A stretch of 64,000 bases of DNA. It comes from Rhyzopertha dominica. Taxonomy: Eukaryota; Arthropoda; Insecta; Coleoptera; Bostrichidae. The notes under the pieces are model-generated. The model saw only the letters and a program-made list of their open reading frames with translations. It was not told the DNA's origin and did not search any database. Of the stretch, positions 35,239 through 47,668 are shown piece after piece. The stretch covers positions 38,960,257-39,024,256 of the forward strand of contig QCXZ01000003.1 in assembly GCA_025024175.1 (NCBI GenBank), in the 5' to 3' direction. The translations under genes and the position numbers were made by a program. The first letter of the stretch is position 1. Every line of letters starts with the position of its first letter.

Positions 35239-35426
35239 CCGGCCTAGCTGGTCTAGTGGGTAGCGCGGAAGCGCGACTGCCTATGGCCAGGTAGGCTGCG
35301 GGTTCGAATGTTGTGAATGTCCCTTTATAATGTAAAAATATATGTACATAATTTATCAATAATCAATATTAAAAACTGATGAGCTGGCTAATTGCCAAAT
35401 AGGCAGGGCCAAAAAATTATAAAAAA
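35239..35426 (+). mobile_element. tRNA-derived SINE (188 bp)
   Basis: The head contains an RNA polymerase III A box (TAGCTGGTCTAGTGG) and a B box (GGTTCGAATG) at tRNA-like spacing. An AT-rich body and a 3' part follow with GGCTAATTGCCAAATAGGCA (able to form a small hairpin) and an A-rich end. A 14-bp target duplication ATAACCTTAAAAAG flanks it exactly (35225-35238 and 35427-35440). It is not a tRNA gene because the anticodon and acceptor stems do not close. It would move using a partner LINE. Confidence 0.9.
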
Positions 35427-35440
35427 ATAACCTTAAAAAG

Positions 35441-36762
35441 TGTTTGGGAAAGTTAGTATTAACAACACTTAGATATGAAATGTTACTCCTGAGTTTTTAT
35501 TTATTGATGTCAAGGAACAACCACAATTAACCATTTTGTATGTGTTGGACCTTTTTGATATAATACTGACGTCTAAAGCTCATGACAATAATGGAGTATG
35601 AATATGGCCATTTCCGTCCCCATTTATATGTGCATAAAGATGCAAAACACTCCTTCCTGTCAGTTTTAGTTTTTTGTTACTTTAAGCAGGTATAAGCGAA
35701 AATTCGTCGACCAATATAAGAAAGGATTATAGATATTGTGACGTGGCAATGTGCAGCAATACAGCGTATGCGACATTTAACTTCTATATAATAAAGGATA
35801 GCGTTTGAGATAATACTACATACTTACATTTTTAATTTTGAAGAATTAAAAAATTATGTCCTACGCTAATATATTCTGTATAAAAAATTGCATTAGTAAC
35901 TTCAACGTCGATTTATTGATAAATATGGTTCAAGAACTGCAACCGAATTTTAGTTACATAACTACAGAATTTTCCATGTATTATAGTGTATCATTTATAT
36001 ACCTGTAGCCCTTATTGTGTGTTCAAATGATTTAGTTATGTTTGTAAATATCTTACGCGTATTTTTGTGTTTATAAATCATGAAAGTAGCTATTGCAGGT
36101 AAGTTGCTCTTATAATCAATTTCGAAAGTACAAAAGATGAACTGTGAGAAATAGTCCTTTATATAAAATAATACGAAAAATAATGGAAGACACAGAATAA
36201 TCGCAAAACTTCAAACCAATAAGAAACTTAATTAATTTAGGCGGCTGAAAAGTGAGTTAATCTTAATTGAAGTAAACAATTTTGCATAAATTCCTCTGGT
36301 TCTGGCGTAAAGGCATTTCCTTCTTAGCCGCGTTTAATCTATCTCAAAAAGTGATTCTGTGCCAAGTGCTATCGTTTAATGATCTCCGGAAAGTATACAC
36401 CAGAGACAAAATTTCCCAATCCAAATACAGATACAATCTGCTTTTAATTAAAGGTAATTACTGAAATTGGCCGGCAACGTTTTATGTTATTGGCTTGACA
36501 TTTCACAGCGTGTATTATGGAAATTGATTTTTCGGGATATGGAAATTTAAATTCCTGATAATGACGCAGCACGAGAGTCGCGACGAGAAGTCAATTTCAT
36601 AAAGTGGTTATGCAACACAGAGTGATGGGTATTCAAAATCCGCGAATACGCACCAAGAAAGTTGATAAAAAGATCTTTTGAAAGTGTACCTATAACTACT
36701 TTTTGTTCCAATTTATTTCTTTGCTACATTAAGGCCTGCCTATAACAAACCGTATAAGGAAT
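35441..36762. other. Unassigned AT-rich sequence
   Basis: No gene or bounded repeat recognised. Confidence 0.4.
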
Positions 36763-37209
36763 TTTAGTAGAAAAGTAAATGGCAATGCCATCCGTCAGCA
36801 ATGAACTGACACGACGACAACGCACATAGCTGCCTTAATGGCTACTATTTCTTAAAGAAGGTGACTTGTTATCTGACAAGTTGGCATGCACCTGTCAACC
36901 TAACAGCAGGGCTGCACTTTTAGCTGACGGGCAAGAACCGACATACATATGTACTTTGGTATATAGGCAAGACCAGTTTTATCCCATGCTATCTGCACGA
37001 GACCTAAACTACACTGATGAGCTATAATGTTAGCGAAATAGATCTATATGTAGTTGGTTGCGGTGCATACAGCATAGCACAGACATGCATTTCATTGAAT
37101 GCCGGTTTTTGTGGGGTTAGGAAGAAATTCCCATTATGGCAGTTAGGTGGCTTTGATATCCTGTCAGTTTATAAGCTGACAGATGGCATTGCCATCTAAT
37201 TTTTACTAA
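36763..37209. mobile_element. Long-hairpin MITE copy (family A)
   Basis: Begins TTAGTAGAAAAGTAAATGGCAATGCCATC and ends in the inverse (AGATGGCATTGCCATCTAATTTTTACTAA). The inner part carries the ACAGACATGCATTTCATTGAATGCCGG block found in the copy at 24.8 kb, plus an extra segment with ATATAGGCAAGACCAG. That segment also occurs, inverted, beside the 24.8-kb copy (24690-24770), so the longer family consensus may be larger than 400 bp. Confidence 0.75.
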
Positions 37210-37420
37210 TGTCGTAGCATGCCTTTGATATACATGATGTATAAGCAAAACTAGTTTTGTGCCATACTGTCTGGATTATACCCAAATTACACTGACGAAA
37301 ACAGATCTACCTGTAGTTGGTTAGGATGTAGACAGCATAGCACATACATGCATTTTATCGAATGTCGGTAGCTTTGCCATCATGTTAATTCTAAGGTTAC
37401 TATATCTTGAATGGTAGGGA
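37210..37420. mobile_element. Partial family A duplicate
   Basis: Repeats inner blocks of the preceding copy in the same order: GTATAAGCAAAACTAGTTTT, GTAGTTGGTTAGGATG, ACATACATGCATTTTATCGAATGTCGG, then GCTTTGCCATCATG. Probably a tandem or nested partial copy. Confidence 0.55.
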
Positions 37421-37617
37421 CACATTGTTTCTTATAATTCTATCTCTGTAACTGCCGGATTTGACAACGATGGTTGCTAGGTGAAGGTGAAATCCAGCAA
37501 TACTTGCTATCCCATCTCTCGCTTGCACCATAGGGAAAAGGATTATCCAGTCTTTTGTATTCCCTGATCCGAGACTAGAGTTGGCAGCCCTTATATATGA
37601 AGTGGCCTTAGTTATAT

Positions 37618-39112
37618 CTAAAGTCTCTAGATAGATAAAGTACCGCCAGTTTAGAGAGGAGAAATACTTTTTTGGGACCCAATACGGGGGATAGTTTAAA
37701 TGTCAACAAGTGACAACAGACCTGAAAGTTTTCTTTGTGGAATAGAGCGATTTAACAGTAATGAAGATGCTGATAGTAAGATACCATTTCTTAAATTTAA
37801 AATTTGTAGGCAAATATACAATGCCTTCTTGTTGCGTGCCGTACTTGTAATAGGAACCAATATTCGCTAGGAAGAAGTGAGGATACTAAGTTGCCCCAGA
37901 GAAAAAAATCTTCATTTTGCATATTTTTGGACTTTGAGGTACTAATGAATATAGTTTAGATGTACAATAATATGGATAACTGCCGGTGGGTAAAAGATGC
38001 TCTCTCAAGAAAAATTGAAAAATGTGCTGGTACCGATATTTCACAAAAACACAAAATTATCATATGACTTTATAGAGTGTAACAAATTGCAGGGTCATTT
38101 TCTACAAATCAGGTTTGAGAGAATACTAAGGTGTATGGAAGTTGCTAAAATGGAATGATGTCAGACTTACAAATGAAATGCAATATGGCAAGTAGCGGTA
38201 TGAGTGTGGATTCACAACTTACGAGTTCTGCAAGAATCACATGCATACAATACAGAATCACGGAAATTGATGACGATTCAAATATTTAGCCATTTCAACC
38301 GAGGTGGACGTTCCAAACAAACAGAGCAGCTGATTGACAATTTACGAAAGACCTTACGGGAAATTTCGTTTACAAATATGTTATTATAGAAACATGATCC
38401 TCAACTGAGTACCAATCGTTAAGACGATTTAATAAGGTGTTAGAGTATTATGTAAAGTGTAGAATTTATCTTCCAGTGAAAAAATGGTGCTACCAAAATT
38501 TTCAATAAATAGATGTAGTAGAAGTGTTCAGTGAGACACTGGCCTAAAATTTTACTAGTAACATACGTATGATCAAATGGTATAGTTAGTATGTCGAATT
38601 AGGTGCATTTTATATGCACAGTTAATTATTGTAATCATAAACTTTTCACACAAATGTTAAAAATAGTGAATGTTTTATAAAAAATATATCATTCTTGATC
38701 AGTACTTTTTTAATGGATTGGTCTTACAGATAACAACAGCAGTTGTAAAGATTATATTGCTATTCTTAACACTGTAAATGAAATCAAAGCTATCATCTTT
38801 GAATTTGATCAAAAAATAATAAGTATATTCCTTATAAATAATCAATAACGCATTATAAATAACAATAAATCTCCAAAGCTAACTAAATGGTAGGTTCTTA
38901 AAAATACGACTATTGCAACCCTAAAATAATATTTATAGTATTTAATATACATATAACATGTAAGGTTTTTAAATTGAATTTTTTCTTTATTTAATCCCAA
39001 ACTGACGCAAAATACAGGAAAAAACTAAATAATTGTTTTACACAATCGATTCAAATTTGGCGAGGAGTTTGGGACCCAACATGGCGGTACTTTATCTATC
39101 TAGGGACTTTAG
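37618..39112. mobile_element. DNA transposon with 31-bp TIR, non-coding
   Basis: CTAAAGTCTCTAGATAGATAAAGTACCGCCA (37618-37648) and the inverse at 39082-39112 match at 30 of 31 positions. TTGGGACCC lies just inside both ends. The 1.5-kb interior has no transposase motif. The target duplication is not clear (TTAT on the left, TTAA on the right), so the superfamily is left open. Confidence 0.7.
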
Positions 39113-39990
39113 TTAATTCATAGCTAACAGATGGCTATCCAATTTTTTATACAGTGACTCTTATATAAGCACAGTCTGGCCATAGGGTGGTCAAATTTTC
39201 TATTGGTCCCGGCATGTTTCCTCTAAAATTGTTTGCAAAGAAGTGTATTGCAATCTATGGAGAGCCGTGGTCACGGCCAATTAAAAATTTATATTTTCTG
39301 ATTTTCCTCTAATCGTTTAGAAAATATGCCGGGAAAGCCGGTTAAAATTTCAAAATTGACACAACTAAAATTGAAGGTTGAATTTACATACCATTTTAAA
39401 AATATAGACAGTTTTTGAAGTACTTTTAATCTTTAAAGGGAAATATTAGAGAGGGCCAAATTCGAGCAAATCATTTGTTAAATTTCAAATTTTAAAATGC
39501 TATACAGAAAGACGTTTCATCTCGATAGTTTAAATAACAAAGAAAATTGGAAAAACTAAAATCCGTTATACCGGACTTGCAAACGTTATCAACTCGATAG
39601 CTCGATTTTTATACACATTTGTGGGTAAGCTACGCAATTTGCTCCAGAAATCCGACCTTGCAGTTTGAGCATAAAAATATGTTTTTATTTTTAATTGACG
39701 TTAAAAAATCGATCCAGAGTAACTGGATTCCCGGTAACAAACGCGTCAGGGTATCCAGAATGCAACAGTGAAAACCGCCAGCCCCTATCTTTTTTCGTTC
39801 GCCGACCATGCTCTCCAAAGAGGGGCTTACACTTGCTTGTAATCCAATTTGGAGAAAACATGCAGTCCGCCGCACGTATGGTCACACTGTGCTTTTACGG
39901 TCGCTTTAATATAATTTTTAAGTGAACAAATTAAATGATCGATATTTTATTTACAGCGCATATTGCATTTTCCAGTTAATTTTATCCAAA
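39113..39990. other. Unassigned sequence
   Basis: No gene supported. Overlapping frames at 39630-39925 on both strands have no motif. Confidence 0.4.
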
Positions 39991-39994
39991 TGCA

Positions 39995-40300
39995 TGACAA
40001 AAAACTAAATATTCGATAGAAATAGTAGTCTCTCGATAAATCCTAATCAATGCTCGATATAAAGTATTCACGCAGGTTAAAATAATAAATACTCGATGAC
40101 TATAATAGATGCTCGATAAATGTAATAAATGCTCGATATAAAATTTTGACGCATGTTAAAATAACAAATACTCGATAAACATCATAGACGCTCGGTAAAT
40201 GTAAATAAATGTTCGGTATAAATTTTACATCCATGTTAAAATAATAAATATTAGATGGAATATAATAGGCATTAGATAAATGTAAACGAATGTGGCAGTA
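39995..40300. repeat. Tandem repeat, 79-80 bp unit
   Basis: TGCTCGATAT-type unit starts recur at 40050, 40130 and 40210, each followed by GTTAAAATAA and ACTCGAT(A/G) blocks. About 3.5-4 degenerate units are present. Smaller TGCTCGATAAATG subunits lie between. Confidence 0.75.
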
Positions 40301-41430
40301 ACAAAACTCAAATGTTTCCTGAATTATGTAATTAAAAATATTCGTTAAATAAATGATGGATGTTCGATTAAAGGGAAATGCTCACGTACCAGATTCGAAT
40401 GCTTCCTCAATTATTAATTTTCGGTAAAATATTATAAAATGCTCGGTAAATGTTTAAATGGAAAATTGATGGTGAACAGTAGGTACTTGCCTTCAATAAA
40501 AATGGCATCTCCATCAACTATTAAGCAGTAGCTGCACATTAACATATTGTCATTAATAATGATACAAAGTGAAACAAAATAAATATTTAAATTGACTAAC
40601 ATACACATTTTTGGTAAACTGGTTTACATAATTGGAAAACAAAATGTACTCGCAGCAAAGAACTTTAAATATTGTTTGATAATTACACTAACAAAACCTC
40701 AATCTGAAATAAAAACGGCATATGCAACAACATACACATCAGTCGCCAATATTACCTATCCAGCTTACTTATTGAACTAAAAAGAGCTCTTTTAGATTTG
40801 GCTGGTCGCCTATGCGTCCAGTCTTGGAATTAGCGTTGGGGAAATAAAACGCGACAAGTGGTTGTTCATATTGTGATTGCGATATAAGGCAAATAAAAAT
40901 TATTATAATAAGCAACATTGATTTAACAGTGCAACATGACTTATCGAGCATTTATATTTTTTTCTAATGAAATGCTGTAAAATGCTAAACTTAATTCAAA
41001 TAGTGACCGTAAATTATCGAGCAAATATATATTTTATAGTGCATATTTAAGTGAAATACTGACCAGAACTTGCGTACAAATAGGATATTTTATATTGCGA
41101 TTTTATAAAGAATACAAGGCGCTTTCTATTGTTTATCCTGCATTTTTTTATTTTTTACGAAGCATTTAGTATTTTTTAATCTGTATACTGCATTAAATTA
41201 CCGGGCGTTAATTACAACCCATTTTTTAATAATAACGTCTATCTAATATTAGCGATCTGGGCATGTTAACATATAGCATAAATTAGGAGTACCAAGCACT
41301 AATGGTTCAGTTTTCAATTATTGATATGGTCACTATTAATGCTGTAGGTAACTGATTATTAGGAAACAATTCAGGATAAAGTTAGGATAATATTTTCTCG
41401 GAAAGATCGCTGTAGATGTAAACCACTAAC
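40301..41430. other. Unassigned sequence with scattered TGCTCGATAA-like motifs
   Basis: Isolated forward motifs (ATGCTCGGTAAATG at 40439) and reverse ones (TTATCGAGCA at 40930 and 41017) flank the tandem array. No gene seen. Confidence 0.4.
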
Positions 41431-41441
41431 AAAAAATTGTT

Positions 41442-41484
41442 GGTCTGACGTTTCGATTACACCTGTAATCTTTGTCAAAGACGA
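41442..41484 (-). ncRNA. Hammerhead-like motif, Penelope-type (degenerate)
   Basis: On the minus strand GATTACAGGTGTAATC (a stem-loop) is followed by GAAACGTC, and GTCT before the core pairs with AGAC after it. The first core box is degenerate (TTGACAA). ACGT would give a self-complementary helix III as in the other Penelope-type motifs. No endonuclease frame was found nearby. Confidence 0.4.
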
Positions 41485-42459
41485 AGAACCTCAAATATAT
41501 TATCTCATATTATGGACGCTGAAAGTATTCACCCTCGGTATCAGGATAAAATTGTTAAAAGGATGCTTGCATATAAGCTAACTAAAATAACTAATTTGGT
41601 TTTAACAATGAGATCTCAGAACTTTTTTCGAGTAGAACTGCGTTATATTTCTTTGAGCGTCAGCTGCCTATCTTTTAAAGTCTCTATTTTTGACAAGTCT
41701 GGACGCATAAGTGCTCTAGGTAAATTATATACAGCAATTGCGGGCTCCTGAACCCTGACACCACTGAAATCGGCATTAAATAGATGTTATCCCGCCTAGA
41801 CTTGTCACTGTCGAAAATACTACCTACGCTTAACCACATGTAAATACTGAAGAACTGGTGTCCATCAGTGTACTGTTTAGACTTAGCCCCCTGACTTTTG
41901 CGTATACAAACAAAACAAAATTTAGAGAATGGGATTAATTTTGGGATTATTCAGCTGCGCCTTGCTTTATATGCCAAACACTAATTGAATGCAAAATTTT
42001 AAGTTTTCTATGTGTTCTGGAAGTACCTGCTTAAGAATTTGGGTGATAGATGAGTGAGTGTGTCAATGACAAAATCAAAAAACTTGGACTGGCACAAATA
42101 GTAGCCAATCTTGGTCACTGAAAATGCAGGCTTCTAGTTTTTTCAACAACGAAGTTACATGAAGGGTGGCTTCCAGAAAAGGATGGTACGGCTTTATTTT
42201 TGCTCGACTCGATTAGAAAGGTCTGCGCTTTTTGCCAAAACTCGTCAATTTTTATTTTAGTCGACAATCCTGAATTTATAAACACAATGTAGGTCCACGG
42301 CAGATGAAATGTATATTAAAGCAGTGATGCTGACGATTTTGACAACAGCTTCTCTGGGATTAATGCAGTACCTTGTCTTTTTGCGGTTTGTAGAGGTAAT
42401 TATTGCAAAAAAAGAGCTGAAATTTATAAGTGAAGTTGTTCTCACGTATCCACCCCTGT

Positions 42460-42760
42460 CCTAAACACCTGTTGCGCACACGGCAATCGGACAACGTCCA
42501 ATTAAAAGTGGCACGTCTCGGTGTTATCAGCAGTGCTTAGCAGACAGCTCAAGTCGGTTGATCCGTTCGTGAGCATGAGCTCGTGCGGTAGGCGGAAGTG
42601 TCACTCAGTCGATTAAGGAAATCGAATCTGTTTCGTGTGTATGGCTGGATGCTCGAAAACGTGAGTGTCCCGAATCTAGGACCCTTTTGTCACATAGCGG
42701 GTTGCCGCCATTAACGCTAAGTACCTACGCTTTTGCCGTGTTTGCCGCCTTAATTAATTT
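42460..42760 (+). other. GC-richer island with a possible exon
   Basis: Base composition is clearly less AT-rich than the surroundings. ATG at 42641 opens a short frame (MAGCSK) ending in a consensus donor AAC|GTGAGT near 42660. TCAGT initiator-like strings precede it. No downstream exon was recognised, so a host first exon is only a possibility. Confidence 0.25.
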
Positions 42761-43899
42761 CGTTATGTATGCTTAAGTTAAGAACGAAGATGGATACATG
42801 AATGGGAGAAACTGTTGAAATTTAATTCAAAAAGATGTGGTTTAGCGGAAAGTTCAAGGGTTACAGCAAATTGAAATGTTTTGTTATTGGAATATAAAAA
42901 AAAACATGGGTATTCTGGAAAATCTGTGTTTAGCGGATAACAAAACTAATATTTTATGTCTTAAAAATATTTGCACAACAGAAAATTCTAAAGAAAACCC
43001 AATCGTACAAATATCCATGAAATTCTTGAATAACTTTTTTATAACCTGGATGTTGTTGAATTATATAGGGTGATTTTTGAAATAGAGCCCAAAAATTAGA
43101 AAATTCCGAGATTGTTCGATTTTTATTTGCATGGGGATTTTTAATTATATAATTTGTTGTATTTACCTCCTTTAAAATTTCTTACAGCATTACCTCTTTT
43201 ATCTTAACACAAATAAAAGTTATTTCCACGAGAAATTAAGCTCTCTTCCTTTTAATTTCAGATGTCTTTAATAAAGTTGCGCGAAACAAGTTTTACAGGT
43301 TACAATAAAAATGCTGATGATAAAGGCTCAAAAAAAGGTCAAAAAATAATTTGTCAAGTTATTAACTGTACATCCTTTTTCTGACTCTCCGTACACAATT
43401 TCTTAATGAACGCGATTAAAAAAAAAATAAAATAATGAATGCACTGCATAAGATCGTGTATACAATTGCAGAGCGGATTGATATTATTTTTATTCTTTAT
43501 TTTATCGTTATTTGTTGTTGTTATCTTGGATACGAGATACATTGTTTAAGAAAAATAAATAAATTCAATCCAAACACAAATACAAAAAATCATAATGAAA
43601 AACAATTATTTTTTACTCTTAAAATCAAGAAAAGCAATTTGAATATTGAATGCTCCAAACGTTGATTGATGATATACAGGGTTAGCAGAAATTACCAGAA
43701 CGGTCGATTATTTCAAAAGATACAGGAGTTAGCAAAAATGTTTTTTATAAAAGGTGTAAGTAAGGCTTTTAAAAATCCACCTATCTGTAATAAATTAGAA
43801 TATAATAGGTTCGTCCACAAAGTTGTGGGGAATTAAACTTATATTTTTTTAATGGAATGCCCCGTATATCATTACTTATTTGGATGGTCCTTTCAATTT

Positions 43900-44484
43900 T
43901 CTGTTAACCATACGTTATGCCTAAATTCATTAGTTTCCTATATATCGGCGTGATCTGCTCCCAAGGGCAATTGTTTCCCAAATTGTTACTCTAACACGTG
44001 TACATGGCGTTCCAAAACATCTGCCCTCTTTCCACGACGTCTTCTCACCCTTGTGAATCCAAACAGAACCGCGATTTATCGCTGAAGATTACGTTGTTTA
44101 ATTCTACTACCCATTGTTCACCTTCCCGAATCTCAACAGCATTTTAATCTTTAGTGACGATGCTGAGGAGTCAAAGTAGGCATTACTCTGAGACGGTAAG
44201 AAAAAACAAGCCAAAGGATACAACAATTCACATACTGACAGCCCTGCCCTCGTCTTGGTCTTCATTCTGGCAGAGAATCGATTTCTAGCGTTAAAGCTCG
44301 AAGCAACGATTTTACGGGCTGTATAGTGTGTCGTGATTTTCGCAACCCTTCTTGTTACTCATCATCCATCTCCATTACACATCTGAGAAATGAGTATTAT
44401 AGTGGAGACATTGCGATCAACGCCACAATTTGAATGAAAATCACTTACTTGGTGCTATTGCCTAACTATTCGTGCTCTAGGCAT
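43900..44484 (-). pseudogene. Tc1-like transposase remnant
   Basis: Read on the minus strand, MPRARIVRQ at 44484 resembles the start of Tc1-type transposases. Further on a region with LTPQHRH-like residues (about 44180) precedes NNVIFSDKSRFCLD (44056-44097), the first catalytic block with its Asp, where the usual Glu is Lys. VERHV-like residues and a Trp-rich strand follow. Many stops and shifts are present, and the later catalytic blocks are missing. Confidence 0.6.
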
Positions 44485-44802
44485 TTTGCTTAACACACTT
44501 AATGTACAAAATGATATCAGAAATAAATAAAAGATCACATGAATGGATTAAACAGTTTTTATGAATAGTTGAGGATAAAAAAATAATATCTATAACAAAA
44601 ACAAAATATTTTATAAGCAATTTTACCATAAAGGCAATAACTCAGTGCTCCTTATTTGTCACTCGGTATATTAATCTTAATAATTCAAGATAGTAGCGGT
44701 CGTAGTTGGAACTACTTTTTATATTTGGGGCTATTCGACCTTTTTTATTCAATTAAGAACACTCTTTGCTCCAACGTCAAACTTGCGATCTTTAGTTTAG
44801 AT

Positions 44803-45553
44803 CAGGGGTCGGCAACCCGCGTCCCCCGGGCCGCATGTGGCCCACGGTAACTTTTGAGTGGCCCGCGCGAAATTATCAGTAAATACAGTTTTCCAACAAA
44901 TAAATTGCATCAATGACTGCTACAATAGTTAGATATCGTTTTCGAACATAAATGCACGTAAAAGAATTGTGACAATTTGAATCCACTCCAACGCTTCTGT
45001 ACTGGCTACGTACGAGACATACATACATGTAGTCGTCATGTACTATTTCTGTGTTGACAGACTGGGCTACTTGTCACAAATCGGGCAACCTGGAAACTTG
45101 ATTTGCATCAAAATTTTTCAAATCTTTATTTTTCTCTTATGGGGATAAATATATATTGGTCAACCATTGTGATTTGGGGATCGGAGTCCTGAATATCAAT
45201 GTATTCGCATGAAATCATATCAAATCAAATGTATATTAATACTTTCATGGAAAACATGAGGTGGCGACCTTACTGGCAAAGTTTTAAGCCTGATGTTGGT
45301 TAAATTATCCAGCAGCAAAAGTCACACTAGTGATTTTTATTTTTTTCATTTGAATAAAAATATATACTTGTATACAGTTATATCCAAACATAGCCCTAGT
45401 AATATTACTTACATATGCCATTGTTGAAAAAAAAAACAGAAAAATGTTCCCTATGATTTTTATGTTATTTTATTTTCTTGGACCACTGCGGCCCGCTGTA
45501 CTACGACTAAACTAAAAAACGGCACTTGTTATTAAAAAGGTTGCCGATCCCTG
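44803..45553. mobile_element. hAT-type MITE inside the Penelope-like arm
   Basis: The terminal inverted repeat CAGGGGTCGGCAACC / CAGGGATCGGCAACC matches 14 of 15 positions. A perfect 8-bp duplication GTTTAGAT lies at 44795-44802 and 45554-45561. G/C-rich subterminal segments (GGCCCACGG, TGGCCCGCG; GCGGCCCGC near the right end) are typical. No transposase frame. Confidence 0.9.
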
Positions 45554-45855
45554 GTTTAGATCTTAATCAGGACTACTACAATATAATACAAGACAATTTC
45601 TTTAAGTTACCTACTAATGATAAATACAATGGTGTTTACTTACTGGAAATTTTAGATTATACAATGATAGTTATTTTAAAATTATTCTTCTATAATTATT
45701 GAAAATTGTATACGAAATTATAAGATATAGTGTCAAATTTAAATTCAAATTTCAAAACCGCCAACCAATACCGCCACACTGACAGTATCACCGACTGTTA
45801 ATTTTAAATAGTCACTTAATTTTGTATTTCATTTAAATAAACAAGCAACTTTAAA

Positions 45856-45886
<31 letters not shown>

Positions 45887-46079
45887 TACTAAAATTTTGA
45901 GTGTCCGATTTTTTATTTATAGGATTATTAAACTTATTTATATGATACATTTCCAAAAATAACCTTTTATTATAATTTCGCTTAATTTCCAAAATATTTT
46001 TGTCTTAACAGATAGAATGGTTGTTATCTATAATATGTGTTGTTAGAGCACACCTGTCTCTTTATTATTAACATCACTC

Positions 46080-46310
46080 TTGTGTAAATGGTTGAAAAAC
46101 AGAATATCTTTACAAAAGAGTGATGTTAACAATAAAAGAGACAGGTGTGCTCTAACAACACATATTGTAGATAACAACCATTCTATCTGTTGGGACAATG
46201 TAAATATTTTGGAAATTGAGCAAAATTATAATAAAAGGTTATTTTTGGAAATGTATCATATAAATAAAGTTAAAAATCCTATAAGTAAAATATTGGACAC
46301 TCAAAATTAA
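46080..46310 (+). pseudogene. GIY-YIG endonuclease fragment (Penelope-like)
   Basis: NRISLQKSDVNNKRDRCALT followed by THIVDNNHS corresponds to the Arg/His helix of the endonuclease (His replaced by Gln), and LFLEMYHI carries the catalytic Glu. The N-terminal YIG strand is missing because the sequence starts at the palindrome centre. The minus strand at 45960-46075 encodes an inverted, more damaged copy of the same segment. Confidence 0.65.
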
Positions 46311-46672
46311 GTAATATATAAGTATACATACTTTTTATCAAAGATGTTGCATAAATAGATAATATTTTTTTTAATTTAAAGTTGCTTGCTTATTTAAATG
46401 AAATACAAAATTAAAATCGATTTTTTTTAATAAAATCTTTATGACAAATGTTGTTTTAGTGACTATTTAAAATTAACAGTTGGTAATATTGTCAGTGTGT
46501 TAGTATTGGATGGCGGTTTTGAAATTTGAATTTAAAGGAAGCAGTACGTCCTATAATTTCGTATACAATTTTCGATAATTATAGAAGAATAATGTTAAAA
46601 CAACTATCATTGTATAATCTCAAATTGCCTGTAAGTAAACACCATTGCATTTATCATTAGTAGGTAACTTAA

Positions 46673-47594
46673 GAGGGGCGTTTACCTAAAACGAATCGGG
46701 TCATTTTCAGCACCTACCGTTTTACATTTTACCGGGTTATTCGAAACTTTTTCGAAGTGAAATTTCGACATAGCAATGACAAAAGATGTAGCTACAACGT
46801 AGAGTTCGAGTTTTTTCTGAATTTGGTACGGTAATGTAAATATTTGTTCTTATATTTTGCTTAAAAATGCGTATTTTTGGCGAGCTATTTCTCGAAAACT
46901 AAGACACATAAACGAAAAATTCGAACTCCACGTTGTAACTACATATTTCTTTGTACACTACCAAAAACTTGAGCACGATAAATGAGTAAAAGCATTCAAA
47001 AAATCTAAAACCGCAAACCCTTTCGCACGAGTCCGTCACGAGAGCGGAATTCCAATGCCCATCCCCACCAGGTCCGTCGCGTGGTATCCAGTGAACAGTG
47101 AAACTAAGATACAAACCTGTCGGGAATGATCGAGCAGTATACGATCTATTCCGATATGACTGGATTTCTAAGATTGTATGTCTAATTACACGTGACAAGT
47201 TTAATATTAAAAGCTCTTTCACATTAATTTACTGTCTGCTGAAGTAATGGGGAGGCGGAAGGAAAATTATTATAAAAGTTCCTCCAGAAATCATAGTCGA
47301 CATGCAGTTAGAATGAAATGTTATATAGTTCATATTTACAGAAATAAATGGGTTATTCCATATTTTGAATAACCTGGTATAATATTATAGTAAGTTACTA
47401 ATATCATGCTTACTTTTGTATGCACACCCTACTACAGTCAGCAATTTTGCGAATATTAGTTTAGCCCGTCTGTTGCTCGTACAATCTTTGCGTGATTTCA
47501 ACCTATCGGCTACCCTCTTACGTCCCATGTCCCGCTGGTAATATGGGTTGCATAGTTTACATTTCTGCCCGATCGCTTTAATTAAATGCCCCTC
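46673..47594. mobile_element. piggyBac-type MITE (922 bp)
   Basis: Ends GAGGGGCGTTTAC and the inverse TAAATGCCCCTC. TTAA lies directly outside both ends (46669-46672 and 47595-47598). The empty site is visible in the inverted partner arm, where GTAACTTAAAGAAATTG is continuous (as its complement, around 45595-45612). No transposase frame. The 107-residue minus frame inside is not recognisable. Confidence 0.9.
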
Positions 47595-47623
47595 TTAAAG
47601 AAATTGTCTTGTATTATATTGTA

Positions 47624-47668
47624 GTAGTCCTGATGAAGATCTAAATTAAAGATCGAAAGCTTGACGTT
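47624..47668 (+). ncRNA. Hammerhead-like motif of the Penelope-like dimer
   Basis: CTGATGA (47630-47636) is followed by a perfect 5-bp stem II (GATCT/AGATC, 7-nt loop) and GAAA (47655-47658). GTC before the core and GAC after it give a short stem I. AGCT forms a self-complementary helix III. The partner motif in the left arm is split by the hAT insertion in the stem II loop. Confidence 0.6.

Noticed and set aside
35239..35310. Functional tRNA gene
   Set aside because: A and B boxes are present, but the acceptor and anticodon stems do not close, and the unit continues into a SINE body with its own target duplication.
39995..40300. CRISPR-like array
   Set aside because: Units are degenerate along their whole length without unique spacers, so it is an ordinary tandem repeat in a eukaryotic genome.
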